From Trichococcus ilyis (GTDB lineage Bacteria; Bacillota; Bacilli; Lactobacillales; Aerococcaceae), in contig NZ_FNYT01000004.1 of assembly GCF_900109135.1 (NCBI RefSeq), forward strand, positions 1 through 64,000: 64,000 nucleotides of DNA, written 5' to 3'. Of this stretch, positions 45,542-53,814 are shown piece by piece (position 1 is the stretch's first letter; every line of letters starts with the position of its first letter). The position numbers and the translations under genes were made by a program. The notes below the pieces were generated by a model, which did no database searches, was not told where the DNA came from, and worked only from the letters and a program-made list of their open reading frames with translations.

Positions 45542-46885
45542 TTATTCAACAGCAGTTGCCGTTTCTGTTTTTCTTTCTGTTTCTGCCTCTGTGTCCACCG
45601 CAAGCGCACGGTTGCTGGCCTTCACGAACGGCAGATAGATCAGCGCGGAAACGACGATGCAGATCAGTTGCGTTGCGACCGCACCAAGACTTCCGGCTGT
45701 CGCCAAGTACCCGCTGATCAACGGCGGTGTTGTCCATGGAACCATCACGACCGCTTTGCCGGCAAATCCGATCGCTGTCGCGAAGTAGCCGATCGTGCCC
45801 GTGACCAGGGGCGTCAAGATGAACGGGATCGCCATGATCGGGTTCAGCATGATCGGCATGCCGAAGATGAGCGGCTCGTTGATGTTGAAAATGCCAGGTC
45901 CTACGGAAAGTTTGCCGATTTCCTTGAAGTCGGCGCGTTTCGAAACGAGGAAGACGGCGATCAGCAGACCAATCGTGACGCCGGATCCGCCCATGCTCAT
46001 GTACATGTCCCAGAACGGCATATTGATGATGTGCGGCACTTCCTTGCCGGCTTCAAAAGCGGCAGTGTTTTCAGCGATGGCAGCCAACAAAATCGGCTCG
46101 CGGATCGGTTTGATCATCTGGTTGCCGTGGATTCCGATCACCCAGAAAATCTGCGAGACGAACATCAGAAGCAGGATGCCCGGCAAGCCTTGTACGACTT
46201 TCGCAAGCGGCGCTTGGATGGTCGTGTAGATGATGTCGTACAAAGTCAATCCGGTGATCATGAAGATCAGATGCGCGCCGGCCGCAATGATGGAGACCGT
46301 CAGGATGGTCGGGATCAAGGCGGAGAAACCGCGGGAAACGTTCGTAGGCACGGTATCGGGCATCGAAATCTTCAGTTTTTCCTGTTTGCTCAACCACGTA
46401 TAAAGTTCAACGGATACGATGGCGATGAACATGCCCAGGAACAAGCCGCGCGACCCTGTATAATTGCTGGAAAGGACATTCGTCACCGGAACCGGCGTTT
46501 CCTCAAACAAAACTTCGATCGCTGTCGGGATCGTCGCAATGTAGCTGATGACCGCCAACAGACCGGCAAAATGGTCGGATACTTTGTTCAGTTTGGCGAC
46601 TTCGATCCCGATCAGGAAGACGGCACCGATCGTCATCAGATTCATGGTGGCATAGTTGATCGCCTGCGTAATCGGTTTCATTTGTTCCAAAAAGCGTAAA
46701 GCCTCAAACTGGGCAAGTCCGTTGATCGGATCGAACACCATATTCGAAAATAACGTGGCAAAGGCACCTGTGATGATGACCGGCAATAACATTGAAAAGG
46801 CATTTTTGATTGCGATGATGTATTTTAAATCATTGATCTTATAGGCAATCATATTCAATCGTTCAATCCACTTCGCGTTCTCCAT
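45542..46885 (-). CDS. PTS cellobiose-family EIIC permease
   Basis: 447-residue membrane subunit. It starts MENAKWIERLNMIAYKINDLKYIIAIKNAFSMLLPVIITGAF, with about eight to ten membrane segments and the NINEPLIFGMPIMLNP signature. The C-terminal tail is polar and rich in Glu, Thr and Arg (TEAETERKTETAT). The ATG at 46885 has AGGAGG 8 bases before it; the frame is open a little further upstream without one. First gene of the third GH1/EIIC unit. No EIIA or EIIB accompanies it. Confidence 0.92.
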   Translation of the reverse strand: MENAKWIERLNMIAYKINDLKYIIAIKNAFSMLLPVIITGAFATLFSNMVFDPINGLAQFEALRFLEQMKPITQAINYATMNLMTIGAVFLIGIEVAKLNKVSDHFAGLLAVISYIATIPTAIEVLFEETPVPVTNVLSSNYTGSRGLFLGMFIAIVSVELYTWLSKQEKLKISMPDTVPTNVSRGFSALIPTILTVSIIAAGAHLIFMITGLTLYDIIYTTIQAPLAKVVQGLPGILLLMFVSQIFWVIGIHGNQMIKPIREPILLAAIAENTAAFEAGKEVPHIINMPFWDMYMSMGGSGVTIGLLIAVFLVSKRADFKEIGKLSVGPGIFNINEPLIFGMPIMLNPIMAIPFILTPLVTGTIGYFATAIGFAGKAVVMVPWTTPPLISGYLATAGSLGAVATQLICIVVSALIYLPFVKASNRALAVDTEAETERKTETATAVE

Positions 46886-46955
46886 TCTTTTTCCTCCTAA
46901 ACTGTTTGTCATTCTGTTCGTTAACCGAGTTGCCTCCTCCAACTCTCTTTTTCAC

Positions 46956-46983
46956 ATTGTAACCCCTTTCTCAATTGTTGTAA
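46956..46983 (-). promoter_or_regulatory. Promoter of the third EIIC/GH1 unit
   Basis: On the minus strand TTACAA (46978-46983) and TACAAT (46956-46961) are 16 bases apart, about 70 bases before the EIIC start. Confidence 0.5.
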
Positions 46984-46996
46984 ATACCTATTTTAT

Positions 46997-47012
46997 ATTT
47001 GTGTTTACAAAT
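46997..47012. promoter_or_regulatory. Candidate GntR operator before the third EIIC gene
   Basis: ATTTGTGTTTACAAAT differs at one base from the palindrome at 44022-44037. A half-site TTGTAAATAC lies at 46978-46987, over the -35 box. Confidence 0.6.
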
Positions 47013-47062
47013 TTAATTTTTGATGGATCCATTTCTAGCGGACGGGCACCAAAACCGCGCTG

Positions 47063-47188
47063 CTCCGGTGAACAGGGCTTCGCCGGAGTTCGGCTTGCGT
47101 TTGGTATGCGTGCTCCGATGAGGCCTGCTTCCCCGGAGCTGCGGCCGATTATTACCGGTGTCCACCGGTGAGCCGTAGCCTCACCGGA
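47063..47188. repeat. Array of three 50-base CTCCGG hairpin units
   Basis: Hairpins begin at 47063 (CTCCGG/CCGGAG), 47113 (CTCCG/CGGAG) and 47163 (CACCGGTGA/TCACCGG), with an exact 50-base step. In the third the stem sequence is changed yet still pairs. This fills the space between the EIIC promoter and the VOC gene. Confidence 0.65.
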
Positions 47189-47213
47189 GTTCAGGAACCG
47201 GCATGGGCTGGGC

Positions 47214-47246
47214 AAAAAAAATAGGGAGGCCTCAAATGAGACATCC
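47214..47246 (-). terminator. Terminator of the VOC-family gene
   Basis: On the minus strand GGGATGTCTC and GAGGCCTCCC pair imperfectly around ATTT, followed by TA and a run of eight T. Confidence 0.6.
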
Positions 47247-47264
47247 CTGGCTACCGTGTATCGA

Positions 47265-47645
47265 TCATTCATGCAGTTCCAGCGGCAAGCCGTCCGGATC
47301 TTTGAAAAAAGTGAATTTCTTGTTCGTGTAGTCGTCCAAGCGGATCGGTTCGGTCTCCACTCCTTTGCGGTTCAATTCAGCGACAGTCGCCTCGACATCC
47401 TCCACATAGAAGCAGAGATGGCGCAGCCCGACCGATTCCGGACCGCTCTTGCGCTGAGGCGGATTCGGAAAAGAGAACAGTTCGATTTCGCTCTCCCCCA
47501 GTTTGAGATCGAGTTTGTAGGAATCCCTCTCGGCCCGGTAGTTTTCGCGGATGATCGGCAATTCCAGCACCTCGGTGTAGAAAGCTTTGGAAACTTCGTA
47601 GTCGGAGGCGATGATCGCCACGTGGTGAATTTTTTCAAATTTCAT
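47265..47645 (-). CDS. VOC-superfamily (glyoxalase I-like) protein
   Basis: 126-residue single-domain metal-binding protein. The start KIHHVAIIASDYEVSKAFYTEVL, the GLRHLCFYVEDVEATVAEL strand-helix, and the end FTFFKDPDGLPLELHE give the usual His/Glu metal ligands of the YaeR/glyoxalase branch. AAAGGAATG precedes the ATG at 47645. It may act as lactoylglutathione-lyase-like or on another small carbonyl; the true substrate is unknown. Divergent from the UPF0145 gene. Confidence 0.85.
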   Translation of the reverse strand: MKFEKIHHVAIIASDYEVSKAFYTEVLELPIIRENYRAERDSYKLDLKLGESEIELFSFPNPPQRKSGPESVGLRHLCFYVEDVEATVAELNRKGVETEPIRLDDYTNKKFTFFKDPDGLPLELHE

Positions 47646-47844
47646 GGTAACATTCCTTTCGGTTTCGGCTTTCTTCCATTCTATCATTGTGCACCCTTCC
47701 GCACACGTTAATCGCGCGAGCATCGCAACGATTTCTGTTTCTATTCCAGCTGTACTTTTGATATAATGAGGATATCTTCAGAAAGTTATAATCGATTTGT
47801 TGAACTGATTGTTTCGTCGTCAGGAAGAAAGGAAGGTACATCCT

Positions 47845-48186
47845 ATGATTATTACAACAACCGCCCATATCGAGGGAAAAAGAGTTACGGCTTATCAAGG
47901 CATCGTTTTCGGGGAAGTCATCACAGGCATCAATGTATTCAAGGATTTAGGAGCCGGCATCCGCAATCTCGTCGGCGGCCGTTCAAAAAGCTATGAGGAT
48001 GAACTGGCTGTCGCGCGCGAAAATGCCTTGGCAGAAATGGAAGATCGCGCATCCGCAAAAGGCGCAAATGCCATCATCGGCATGAAAATGGATTATGAAG
48101 TACTGGGCGCCGACAACGGCATGCTGATGGTCACCTGCAGCGGCACCGCCGTGAAATTGATGGATGAATCGGATTATTTAGGCTAA
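47845..48186 (+). CDS. UPF0145/YbjQ family protein
   Basis: 113-residue cytosolic protein. The whole family pattern is present: [78 protein letters not shown] and a closing strand [13 protein letters not shown]. Members assemble into pentamers and were once called heavy-metal-binding; a proven function is lacking. GGAAGG lies before the ATG. Confidence 0.92.
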   Translation: MIITTTAHIEGKRVTAYQGIVFGEVITGINVFKDLGAGIRNLVGGRSKSYEDELAVARENALAEMEDRASAKGANAIIGMKMDYEVLGADNGMLMVTCSGTAVKLMDESDYLG

Positions 48187-48303
48187 AATGATTGAAAAAA
48201 CGGGGCTGCCTCATTGCGGGGCTGCCCCGGTTCGCTGTTTACCGGTAACATCCTGTGCAACGACATTTCGTTGCAGTAGTGGGGAGATGGCGGCTGTTGT
48301 CTT

Positions 48304-48470
48304 CTCCGGTGAACGCAGGCTCGCCGGAGTTCGGCCCACATTCTGCTTGCTCACCTCCTGTGAGCACCGCTTCCCCGGAGGTGGGCAACTTTTTTGGCGC
48401 TTTGCTCCGGCGAGCAACTCCTCATCGGAGTTGTGCACATATTCCGGCCCGCTCCTCCGGCGACCGGAAG
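48304..48470. repeat. Array of four CTCCGG hairpin units (50/51-base step)
   Basis: Units begin at 48304 (CTCCGG/CCGGAG), 48355 (CCTCC/GGAGG), 48405 (CTCCGG/CGGAG) and 48455 (CTCCGG/CCGGA, short loop). Spacers carry related words such as TTCGGCCCACATTCTGC. It lies between the convergent UPF0145 and topoisomerase genes; no ORF with a ribosome binding site is present. Confidence 0.65.
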
Positions 48471-48488
48471 GCGCGCACCACGACAAAG

Positions 48489-48522
48489 AAAAGCTGCCCC
48501 GTTCACAAAAGAGGCAGCTTTT
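48489..48522. terminator. Terminator of the first topoisomerase gene
   Basis: AAAAGCTGCC pairs perfectly with GGCAGCTTTT around a 14-base loop, immediately after the stop codon on the minus strand. Confidence 0.85.
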
Positions 48523-48526
48523 CTGT

Positions 48527-50701
48527 TCAGTATGCCTTCTTCCGCACCGGCTTTTTCTTGCTCGGAGCGAACGGTTTGAAGGAAACGGCATAATTGCCGG
48601 CTTCGTCTTTCCCCAGCAGCAGGGCCGTCGAAAAGCTTTTGCCGTCCTTTTTCTTGAAGCCCGACAACCGCTTCGTTTCCTTGCGGGCCAACAGCTCTTT
48701 GGCTTCCTCGGGGGACAGGTAACGGCGGGCGATGTAGCGGGAAATCCGGAACGGACAGGCGTCGCCGTAGTCCTGGCATTGGAGGTAACTGCCCTTGATG
48801 ATCGCTTCCTTCCCGCAGACCGGGCAAACGCCGACGACCGCACCATCGCTGGCCGCATCGATGCGCTCCGCGATCCCTTCGGACTGCAGCATCTCGTTCT
48901 TCGTGCCGAGGATTTCCGTGACGAAGTGTTTGATGTTCTCCAGGAAATAACCCTGGTCGCCCTCGCCTTTGTGGATTTTCGCCAAATATTTTTCCCACTC
49001 GGCCGTGAAGGCGACATCGCTCATTTTGTTGCCGGCCACGGCTTCACAAAGCAGCGTGCCCTTTTCGGTGATCGCCAGCTGATTCTTCGAGGCCGTGATG
49101 TAGCCCCTGTCCTTCAGGTTTTCGATGACGCCGGCGCGGGTCGCTTCCGTTCCGATGCCGTGCGTTTCCTTCAGGATCGCCTTGTCCTCGGCATCATCCA
49201 GCTCTTTGCCAGCGTTCTTCATGGCGGCGATCAGTGTGCCTTCTGTGTAGGGCTTCGGCGGGGTGGTCTTTTTCTCCTTCGTCGCCAGGACGGCCGTTCC
49301 GGTTTCGCCTACCGTGACCATCGGCAGGATTTTGTCCTCCGGTTCGCCTTTTTTCTTGGCATTGCCTTCCAGCTTCTTCCAGCCCAGATTCTTGATGATC
49401 TTGCCGGATGCCACGAAGTCCAGTCCGCCGATATCCGTTGTGATGGTCGGTTCATCGTAAATGAAGTCCTCCTCGAACATCGCCATTGTCCGGCGCAGGA
49501 CGAGGTCATAGATTTTCTGCTGGTTCGCATTCAGTTTCGTGAGCCGCGCCTGATCGGGCACTTTTTTCGTCGGGATGATGGCGTAATGCTCCTGCACTTT
49601 AACATCATCAACGTATTTTTTGCGCGGAATCAGATTCGGCTTGCCGATGGTATGGCTCAGAATCCCCAAATAGCCGGCAAGATTGGCCTTCAGATAGGCG
49701 AATTCATTTTTGGTGATGAACGTCGAATCGGTCCGCGGATAGGAGAGCAGCTTTGCCTCATACAGCGACTGCACGGTAGCCAACGTGTCTTTTGCACCCA
49801 TCTTGAATCTGGCATTGGCTGCCCGTTGGAGATCGCTCAGCGAATACAGGCGCGGCGCCAGTTCCCGTTTGTTTTCATTGGCTTCATAACGCTTGATGGT
49901 GGCGGGCATCTCCGCCGCCAGTTGATTACCCGTAATGAACGCCTTCATCGCCTGTTTCGATTCGAATTCGTGCTGATACTTGGCTTCGAAGGTTCCGTTC
50001 GTGACCGTGATCCGGGCCAGGCACTCGTAATGCGTCTCTTCCTTGAAGGCCGCGATCTCCTTCATGCGTTTGTAGATCATGAAGAGCGTCGGCGTCTGCA
50101 CGCGGCCGACCGAAAAGGCGCCTTCCTTGATCCCGGCTTTCTGCAGCGCGATCGTGTACAGCCGGCTCAGATTCATGCCCACCAGCCAATCGGCGATTTC
50201 CCGGCTTTGGGCCTCGATGTAGGACGGATAGGTGTCCTTTCCGTCCAGCAATTCGGTGAACCCGCGGCGGATTTCGTTGGTTTCCAGACTGTTGATCCAG
50301 AGCCGCTTCATTTCCTTCTTTTCCGCGCCGGCGTGCCGGATGATCGAGCGGGCGATGTTTTCCCCTTCGCGGTCAGAGTCGGTGGCGATGATGATGCGGT
50401 CGGCTTCCTTGAGCTGCTGCTTGATGTTCGCCATCTGCTTGCCTTTGCCGTACTGGATCTTGTATTTGTAGCTTTCCGGGAAAATCGGCAAGTGCTCCAG
50501 GCTCCATTTTTTCCATTTCGGATCGTATTCTTCCGGCTGCAGCAAGCCCAACAGATGGCCGGAAGCGTGGACGATGACCGTTTCGCCGTCGAACAGGCTG
50601 TCCTGGATCACGTAATTGCCGGCAACCGTCGCCTTCTTTTGGAAAGAGCTCGCGTAGGCGGCCGCCTGCGAAGCCTTTTCGGCCAAAATGACTGTTTTCA
50701 T
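48527..50701 (-). CDS. Type IA DNA topoisomerase III (plasmid-type TopB paralogue)
   Basis: 724-residue enzyme that nicks and passes single strands to relax or decatenate DNA. Toprim start MKTVILAEKASQAAAY, acidic metal motif ATDSDREGENIARS (about residue 107), and active Tyr321 in LLSYPRTDST are intact. One degenerate zinc finger (CPVCGKEAIIKGSYLQC) lies near the C-terminus, followed by a basic tail with KKKPVRKK. The ATG at 50701 has GGAGGAAG upstream. Its style recalls TopB proteins of Gram-positive plasmids. It is followed (upstream in sequence order) by a second type IA gene on the same strand. Confidence 0.9.
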   Translation of the reverse strand: MKTVILAEKASQAAAYASSFQKKATVAGNYVIQDSLFDGETVIVHASGHLLGLLQPEEYDPKWKKWSLEHLPIFPESYKYKIQYGKGKQMANIKQQLKEADRIIIATDSDREGENIARSIIRHAGAEKKEMKRLWINSLETNEIRRGFTELLDGKDTYPSYIEAQSREIADWLVGMNLSRLYTIALQKAGIKEGAFSVGRVQTPTLFMIYKRMKEIAAFKEETHYECLARITVTNGTFEAKYQHEFESKQAMKAFITGNQLAAEMPATIKRYEANENKRELAPRLYSLSDLQRAANARFKMGAKDTLATVQSLYEAKLLSYPRTDSTFITKNEFAYLKANLAGYLGILSHTIGKPNLIPRKKYVDDVKVQEHYAIIPTKKVPDQARLTKLNANQQKIYDLVLRRTMAMFEEDFIYDEPTITTDIGGLDFVASGKIIKNLGWKKLEGNAKKKGEPEDKILPMVTVGETGTAVLATKEKKTTPPKPYTEGTLIAAMKNAGKELDDAEDKAILKETHGIGTEATRAGVIENLKDRGYITASKNQLAITEKGTLLCEAVAGNKMSDVAFTAEWEKYLAKIHKGEGDQGYFLENIKHFVTEILGTKNEMLQSEGIAERIDAASDGAVVGVCPVCGKEAIIKGSYLQCQDYGDACPFRISRYIARRYLSPEEAKELLARKETKRLSGFKKKDGKSFSTALLLGKDEAGNYAVSFKPFAPSKKKPVRKKAY

Positions 50702-50798
50702 CTCAAACTTCCTCCTTGACAGGATTGCCGTCTTCTCTTGTTGCGGCAATCGATACCCTACGATTATAACATACGCACACCTCCGGAAACCGATCGAA

Positions 50799-50844
50799 AA
50801 AAGGACTGCGGGCGGCAATAAAAAATGCCTCCGCAATCCTTTTT
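50799..50844 (-). terminator. Terminator of the second topoisomerase gene
   Basis: AAAAGGACTGCGG pairs with CCGCAATCCTTTT (one mismatch) across a loop of about 19 bases, 12 bases past the stop at 50856 on the minus strand. Confidence 0.75.
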
Positions 50845-50855
50845 CGTAACGTTCG

Positions 50856-53054
50856 CTAGTCGTCGAGCTTGAGTTTCTGCAGCGCCTCGAACAAGGCGTT
50901 GTTGACCGGCGCTTCATCCTGATTCTGTTTCTTCAGATATTTTTGGACGTCCTGCTTAGCGGCTTTGCCGCCGGAGCCTTTTTTGCGGCGTTCATTGAAG
51001 GCCGACAGTTTTTCGCGGTAGCCGCATTTGCAGGTGAAGATCTGGCCGTCTCCTTCGCCGTGCAGTTCCATCTTCTTCATGCACTGCGGGCAGCGGGCAT
51101 TGGTGACGCGCGCCACATTCTTGCGGTAGCCGCATTCGCGGTCCTGGCACACGAGCATCTTGCCTTTTTTGCCGTTCACTTCCAGCATCTGTTTGCCGCA
51201 TTCCGGGCAGGTTTTTGTCGAGATGTTCTCGTGCCTGAACTTGCCGTCGCTCGTCTTGATCTCCGAGACGATCGCTTGCGTATAGGCCTTCATTTCTTTG
51301 ATGAATGCGTCCTTCTTCAGCTTGCCGGCAGCGATCTGTTCGAGCTTCTGCTCCCATTCGCCCGTCAAAGCCGGGGATTTCAGCTCTTCCGGAACCAGCT
51401 CCAGCAATTGCTTGCCTTTGGAGGTGACATGGATTTCCTGCCCGCGTCTTTCGATCAGGAATGAGTTGAACAGCTTCTCGATGATGTCGGCGCGCGTAGC
51501 CACGGTACCCAATCCGCCCGTTTCCTTCAACGTCTGCGCCAAGGCTTTATCGGTCGTTTCCATGTATTTGGCCGGATTTTCCATCGCCGTCAACAAGGTC
51601 GCTTCGTTGAAGTAGGCAGGCGGTTTCGTCTGTCCGGAAGTCTCGCTCACGTAACGGATCGCCAGTACATCGCCGGTTTCGATTTTCGGCAGCGCCTGTT
51701 CCTCCAGACCGTCCTCCATTTCCTCATCATCCGCGGTGCGGTTGCTGTAGACTTCTTTCCAGCCGGCAGCAGTGACTGTCTTCCCGCGGGCCACGAAGCG
51801 CTCGCCGCCGATATCCGCGCGCAGAGTCAGCTGCTCGTATTCATGGGCCGGGTACAGCACAGCCAAGAAGCGCTTCACAACCAAGTCGTAGATTTTGAGT
51901 TCCTGCGCCGACAGTTTTCCGATCTGGACAAACTCTTCGGTCGGGATGATCGCGTGGTGATCGGAGACTTTGCTGTCATCGACGAAGGCTTTGTTCGCCT
52001 TGATCGGACTCGCCAAGACTTTGTTGACGAGCGGGCGGTATTCCTTGATGGCGCAGGCCTTCAGCCGGTCCGGCAAGGTGGCCACGATGTCGTTCGACAA
52101 GAAGCGCGAATCCGTGCGCGGATAGGTCAACAGCTTGTGCTGCTCGTAGAGTTTCTGCATGAGGTTCAGCGTCTCTTTGGCGGAATAGCCGTAGAGTTTG
52201 TTGGCGTCGCGCTGCAGTTCGGTCAGGTCGTAAAGTCCGGGCGCATAGGCTTTTTTCGGTTTGCGGTCGACCGCCACAACCGTCGCTTGCTGCTTATCCA
52301 ACTTTTTGACGATGGCTGTCACTTTGTCGCGGTCGAAGCTCTTCGTGTCGTTCGTTTTGGCGTCCTGCCAAATCAGCTTCAATTTCGTATCGGTCTGGGC
52401 TTCGATGCCGTAAAACGTCTTCGGCTGGAACTTTTTGATTTCCTCTTCGCGTCTGGCGATGATGGCGACGACCGGCGTCTGGACGCGGCCGCAGTTCAAC
52501 TGGGCGTTGAATTTGGTCGTCAGCGCGCGGGTCGCATTCAGACCGATGTACCAATCCGCTTCCGAACGGGCCACAGCCGACTGATACAAATTTTCGTACG
52601 CTTTCCCAGGCTTCAGGTTCTTGAAGCCGTCTTTGATGGCTTTGTCCGTCACGGACGAAATCCAGAGCCGTTTGACCGGTTTGTTGACTTTCGCCTTCTC
52701 GATGATCCAGCGGGCGACCAGTTCCCCCTCGCGGCCGGCATCGGTTGCGATGATGATGTCGGAGACGTCATTGCGCACCAGTTGCGATTTGACGGCGTTG
52801 AACTGTTTGCCTGACTGCTTGATGACCGTCAGCTTCAGGTTTTCCGGCAGCATCGGCAGATCCGCCAAGTTCCAGTTTTTGTATTTCACATCGTAGGCTT
52901 CCGGATCGGCCAGCGTCACCAGATGGCCCAATGCCCAAGTGACGATATAGTCTTTCCCTTCCAAGTATCCCTGGCCCTTTTTCTCGCACTGCAGTACGCG
53001 GGCGATGTCGCGCGCCACCGATGGTTTTTCAGCTATTACTACACTCTTACCCAT
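50856..53054 (-). CDS. topB: DNA topoisomerase III
   Basis: 732-residue type IA topoisomerase. Toprim domain MGKSVVIAEKPSVARDIARVLQ, metal motif ATDAGREGELVARW (about residue 103) and active Tyr311 in LLTYPRTDSRF. The C-terminus has two zinc-finger modules (CPECGKQM...CQDRECGYRKN and CPQCMKKM...CKCGYREK) for single-strand binding. This fits the chromosomal TopB of Bacillus-type bacteria. It precedes the plasmid-type paralogue by 154 bases with a terminator between, so they may be transcribed apart. Confidence 0.94.
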   Translation of the reverse strand: MGKSVVIAEKPSVARDIARVLQCEKKGQGYLEGKDYIVTWALGHLVTLADPEAYDVKYKNWNLADLPMLPENLKLTVIKQSGKQFNAVKSQLVRNDVSDIIIATDAGREGELVARWIIEKAKVNKPVKRLWISSVTDKAIKDGFKNLKPGKAYENLYQSAVARSEADWYIGLNATRALTTKFNAQLNCGRVQTPVVAIIARREEEIKKFQPKTFYGIEAQTDTKLKLIWQDAKTNDTKSFDRDKVTAIVKKLDKQQATVVAVDRKPKKAYAPGLYDLTELQRDANKLYGYSAKETLNLMQKLYEQHKLLTYPRTDSRFLSNDIVATLPDRLKACAIKEYRPLVNKVLASPIKANKAFVDDSKVSDHHAIIPTEEFVQIGKLSAQELKIYDLVVKRFLAVLYPAHEYEQLTLRADIGGERFVARGKTVTAAGWKEVYSNRTADDEEMEDGLEEQALPKIETGDVLAIRYVSETSGQTKPPAYFNEATLLTAMENPAKYMETTDKALAQTLKETGGLGTVATRADIIEKLFNSFLIERRGQEIHVTSKGKQLLELVPEELKSPALTGEWEQKLEQIAAGKLKKDAFIKEMKAYTQAIVSEIKTSDGKFRHENISTKTCPECGKQMLEVNGKKGKMLVCQDRECGYRKNVARVTNARCPQCMKKMELHGEGDGQIFTCKCGYREKLSAFNERRKKGSGGKAAKQDVQKYLKKQNQDEAPVNNALFEALQKLKLDD

Positions 53055-53253
53055 AATTTATGTTTGCTCCCTTATCTCTCGTTTCGTCAGGTCCTACTAT
53101 ATCACAATCACAGAATTTTTAAAGGGAGCTTAGCTTTGATACTGAGAGGGCCGCAAAAAAAAGAAGGAACAGATCCGCTCAGGAATCCTGCCCTTCTTGT
53201 ATTTTTCTGAAGCCGTCCCCCTTTCGATCACCGGATTGTGGGATCCGCTGCGA

Positions 53254-53802
53254 TCAAACGCCTTCCGGAACCCATTTCCCCATCAGACTGCGGTAATCGA
53301 GGGTTTCCCCGTCAACCACAAACGTGCCGTCGCCATTGGCATGGAAGGTCCGGCGTTCTTTTCGGTCGTTGTCGCACCACACCCGTTCGGCCTGCAAAAC
53401 GACTATCCCATGGGGCTCGACATAATCGATGACTTTGCACTCCAGGCAGGCAAGGCATTCGGCGATCAATGGGGCCGCAACACCTTTTGCCGGCAATGGC
53501 GTCAAGCCAAATTCCTTGAATTTGTCCACTGTCGTCCCCGAACAGGTGCCGATTCCGATCACTTTTTCGGCTAGGTCAACCGTCGGAACGGCCAGGACAC
53601 ATTCCTTCGTTTTCATGAAGGTCGTGAACGAGTGGTTCCACGGCCCCGTCGAAAGTGCGATCCGTGGTGTGAAATCCATCACCATATGCCACGAAAGGGT
53701 CATGATGTTATTTTTGCCTTCATCGTTTGTCGTGAGCAACAAAACCGGCCCAGGCTCTATGAACGTGAATGCTTTCTCGATAGGCAATTCCACCAATGTC
53801 AT
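53254..53802 (-). CDS. Flavin reductase-like (FMN-binding) protein
   Basis: 182-residue split-barrel protein of the flavin reductase-like family. GPVLLLTTNDEGKNNIMTLSWHMVMDFTPRIALSTGPWNHSF carries the FMN-binding loop with the S/T-W pattern; ECVLAVPTVDLAEKVIGIGTCSGTTVDKF and CLACLECKVID are typical of the group. GGGGGAATCGATT precedes the ATG. It begins 12 bases after the ABC permease gene ends, so read-through is possible. Its electron partner is unknown. Confidence 0.85.
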   Translation of the reverse strand: MTLVELPIEKAFTFIEPGPVLLLTTNDEGKNNIMTLSWHMVMDFTPRIALSTGPWNHSFTTFMKTKECVLAVPTVDLAEKVIGIGTCSGTTVDKFKEFGLTPLPAKGVAAPLIAECLACLECKVIDYVEPHGIVVLQAERVWCDNDRKERRTFHANGDGTFVVDGETLDYRSLMGKWVPEGV

Positions 53803-53814
53803 AATCGATTCCCC

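Noticed and set aside
46988-47272. 94-residue minus-strand ORF over the hairpin array
   Set aside because: It is made of the CTCCGG repeat units and has no ribosome binding site; a translated repeat, not a gene.
48188-50719. Long open frame of 843 codons on the plus strand opposite the first topoisomerase
   Set aside because: It is the reverse complement of a well-supported type IA topoisomerase. The protein is His/Arg/Phe-rich without any family pattern and has no ribosome binding site. GC-biased third positions keep the antisense frame open.
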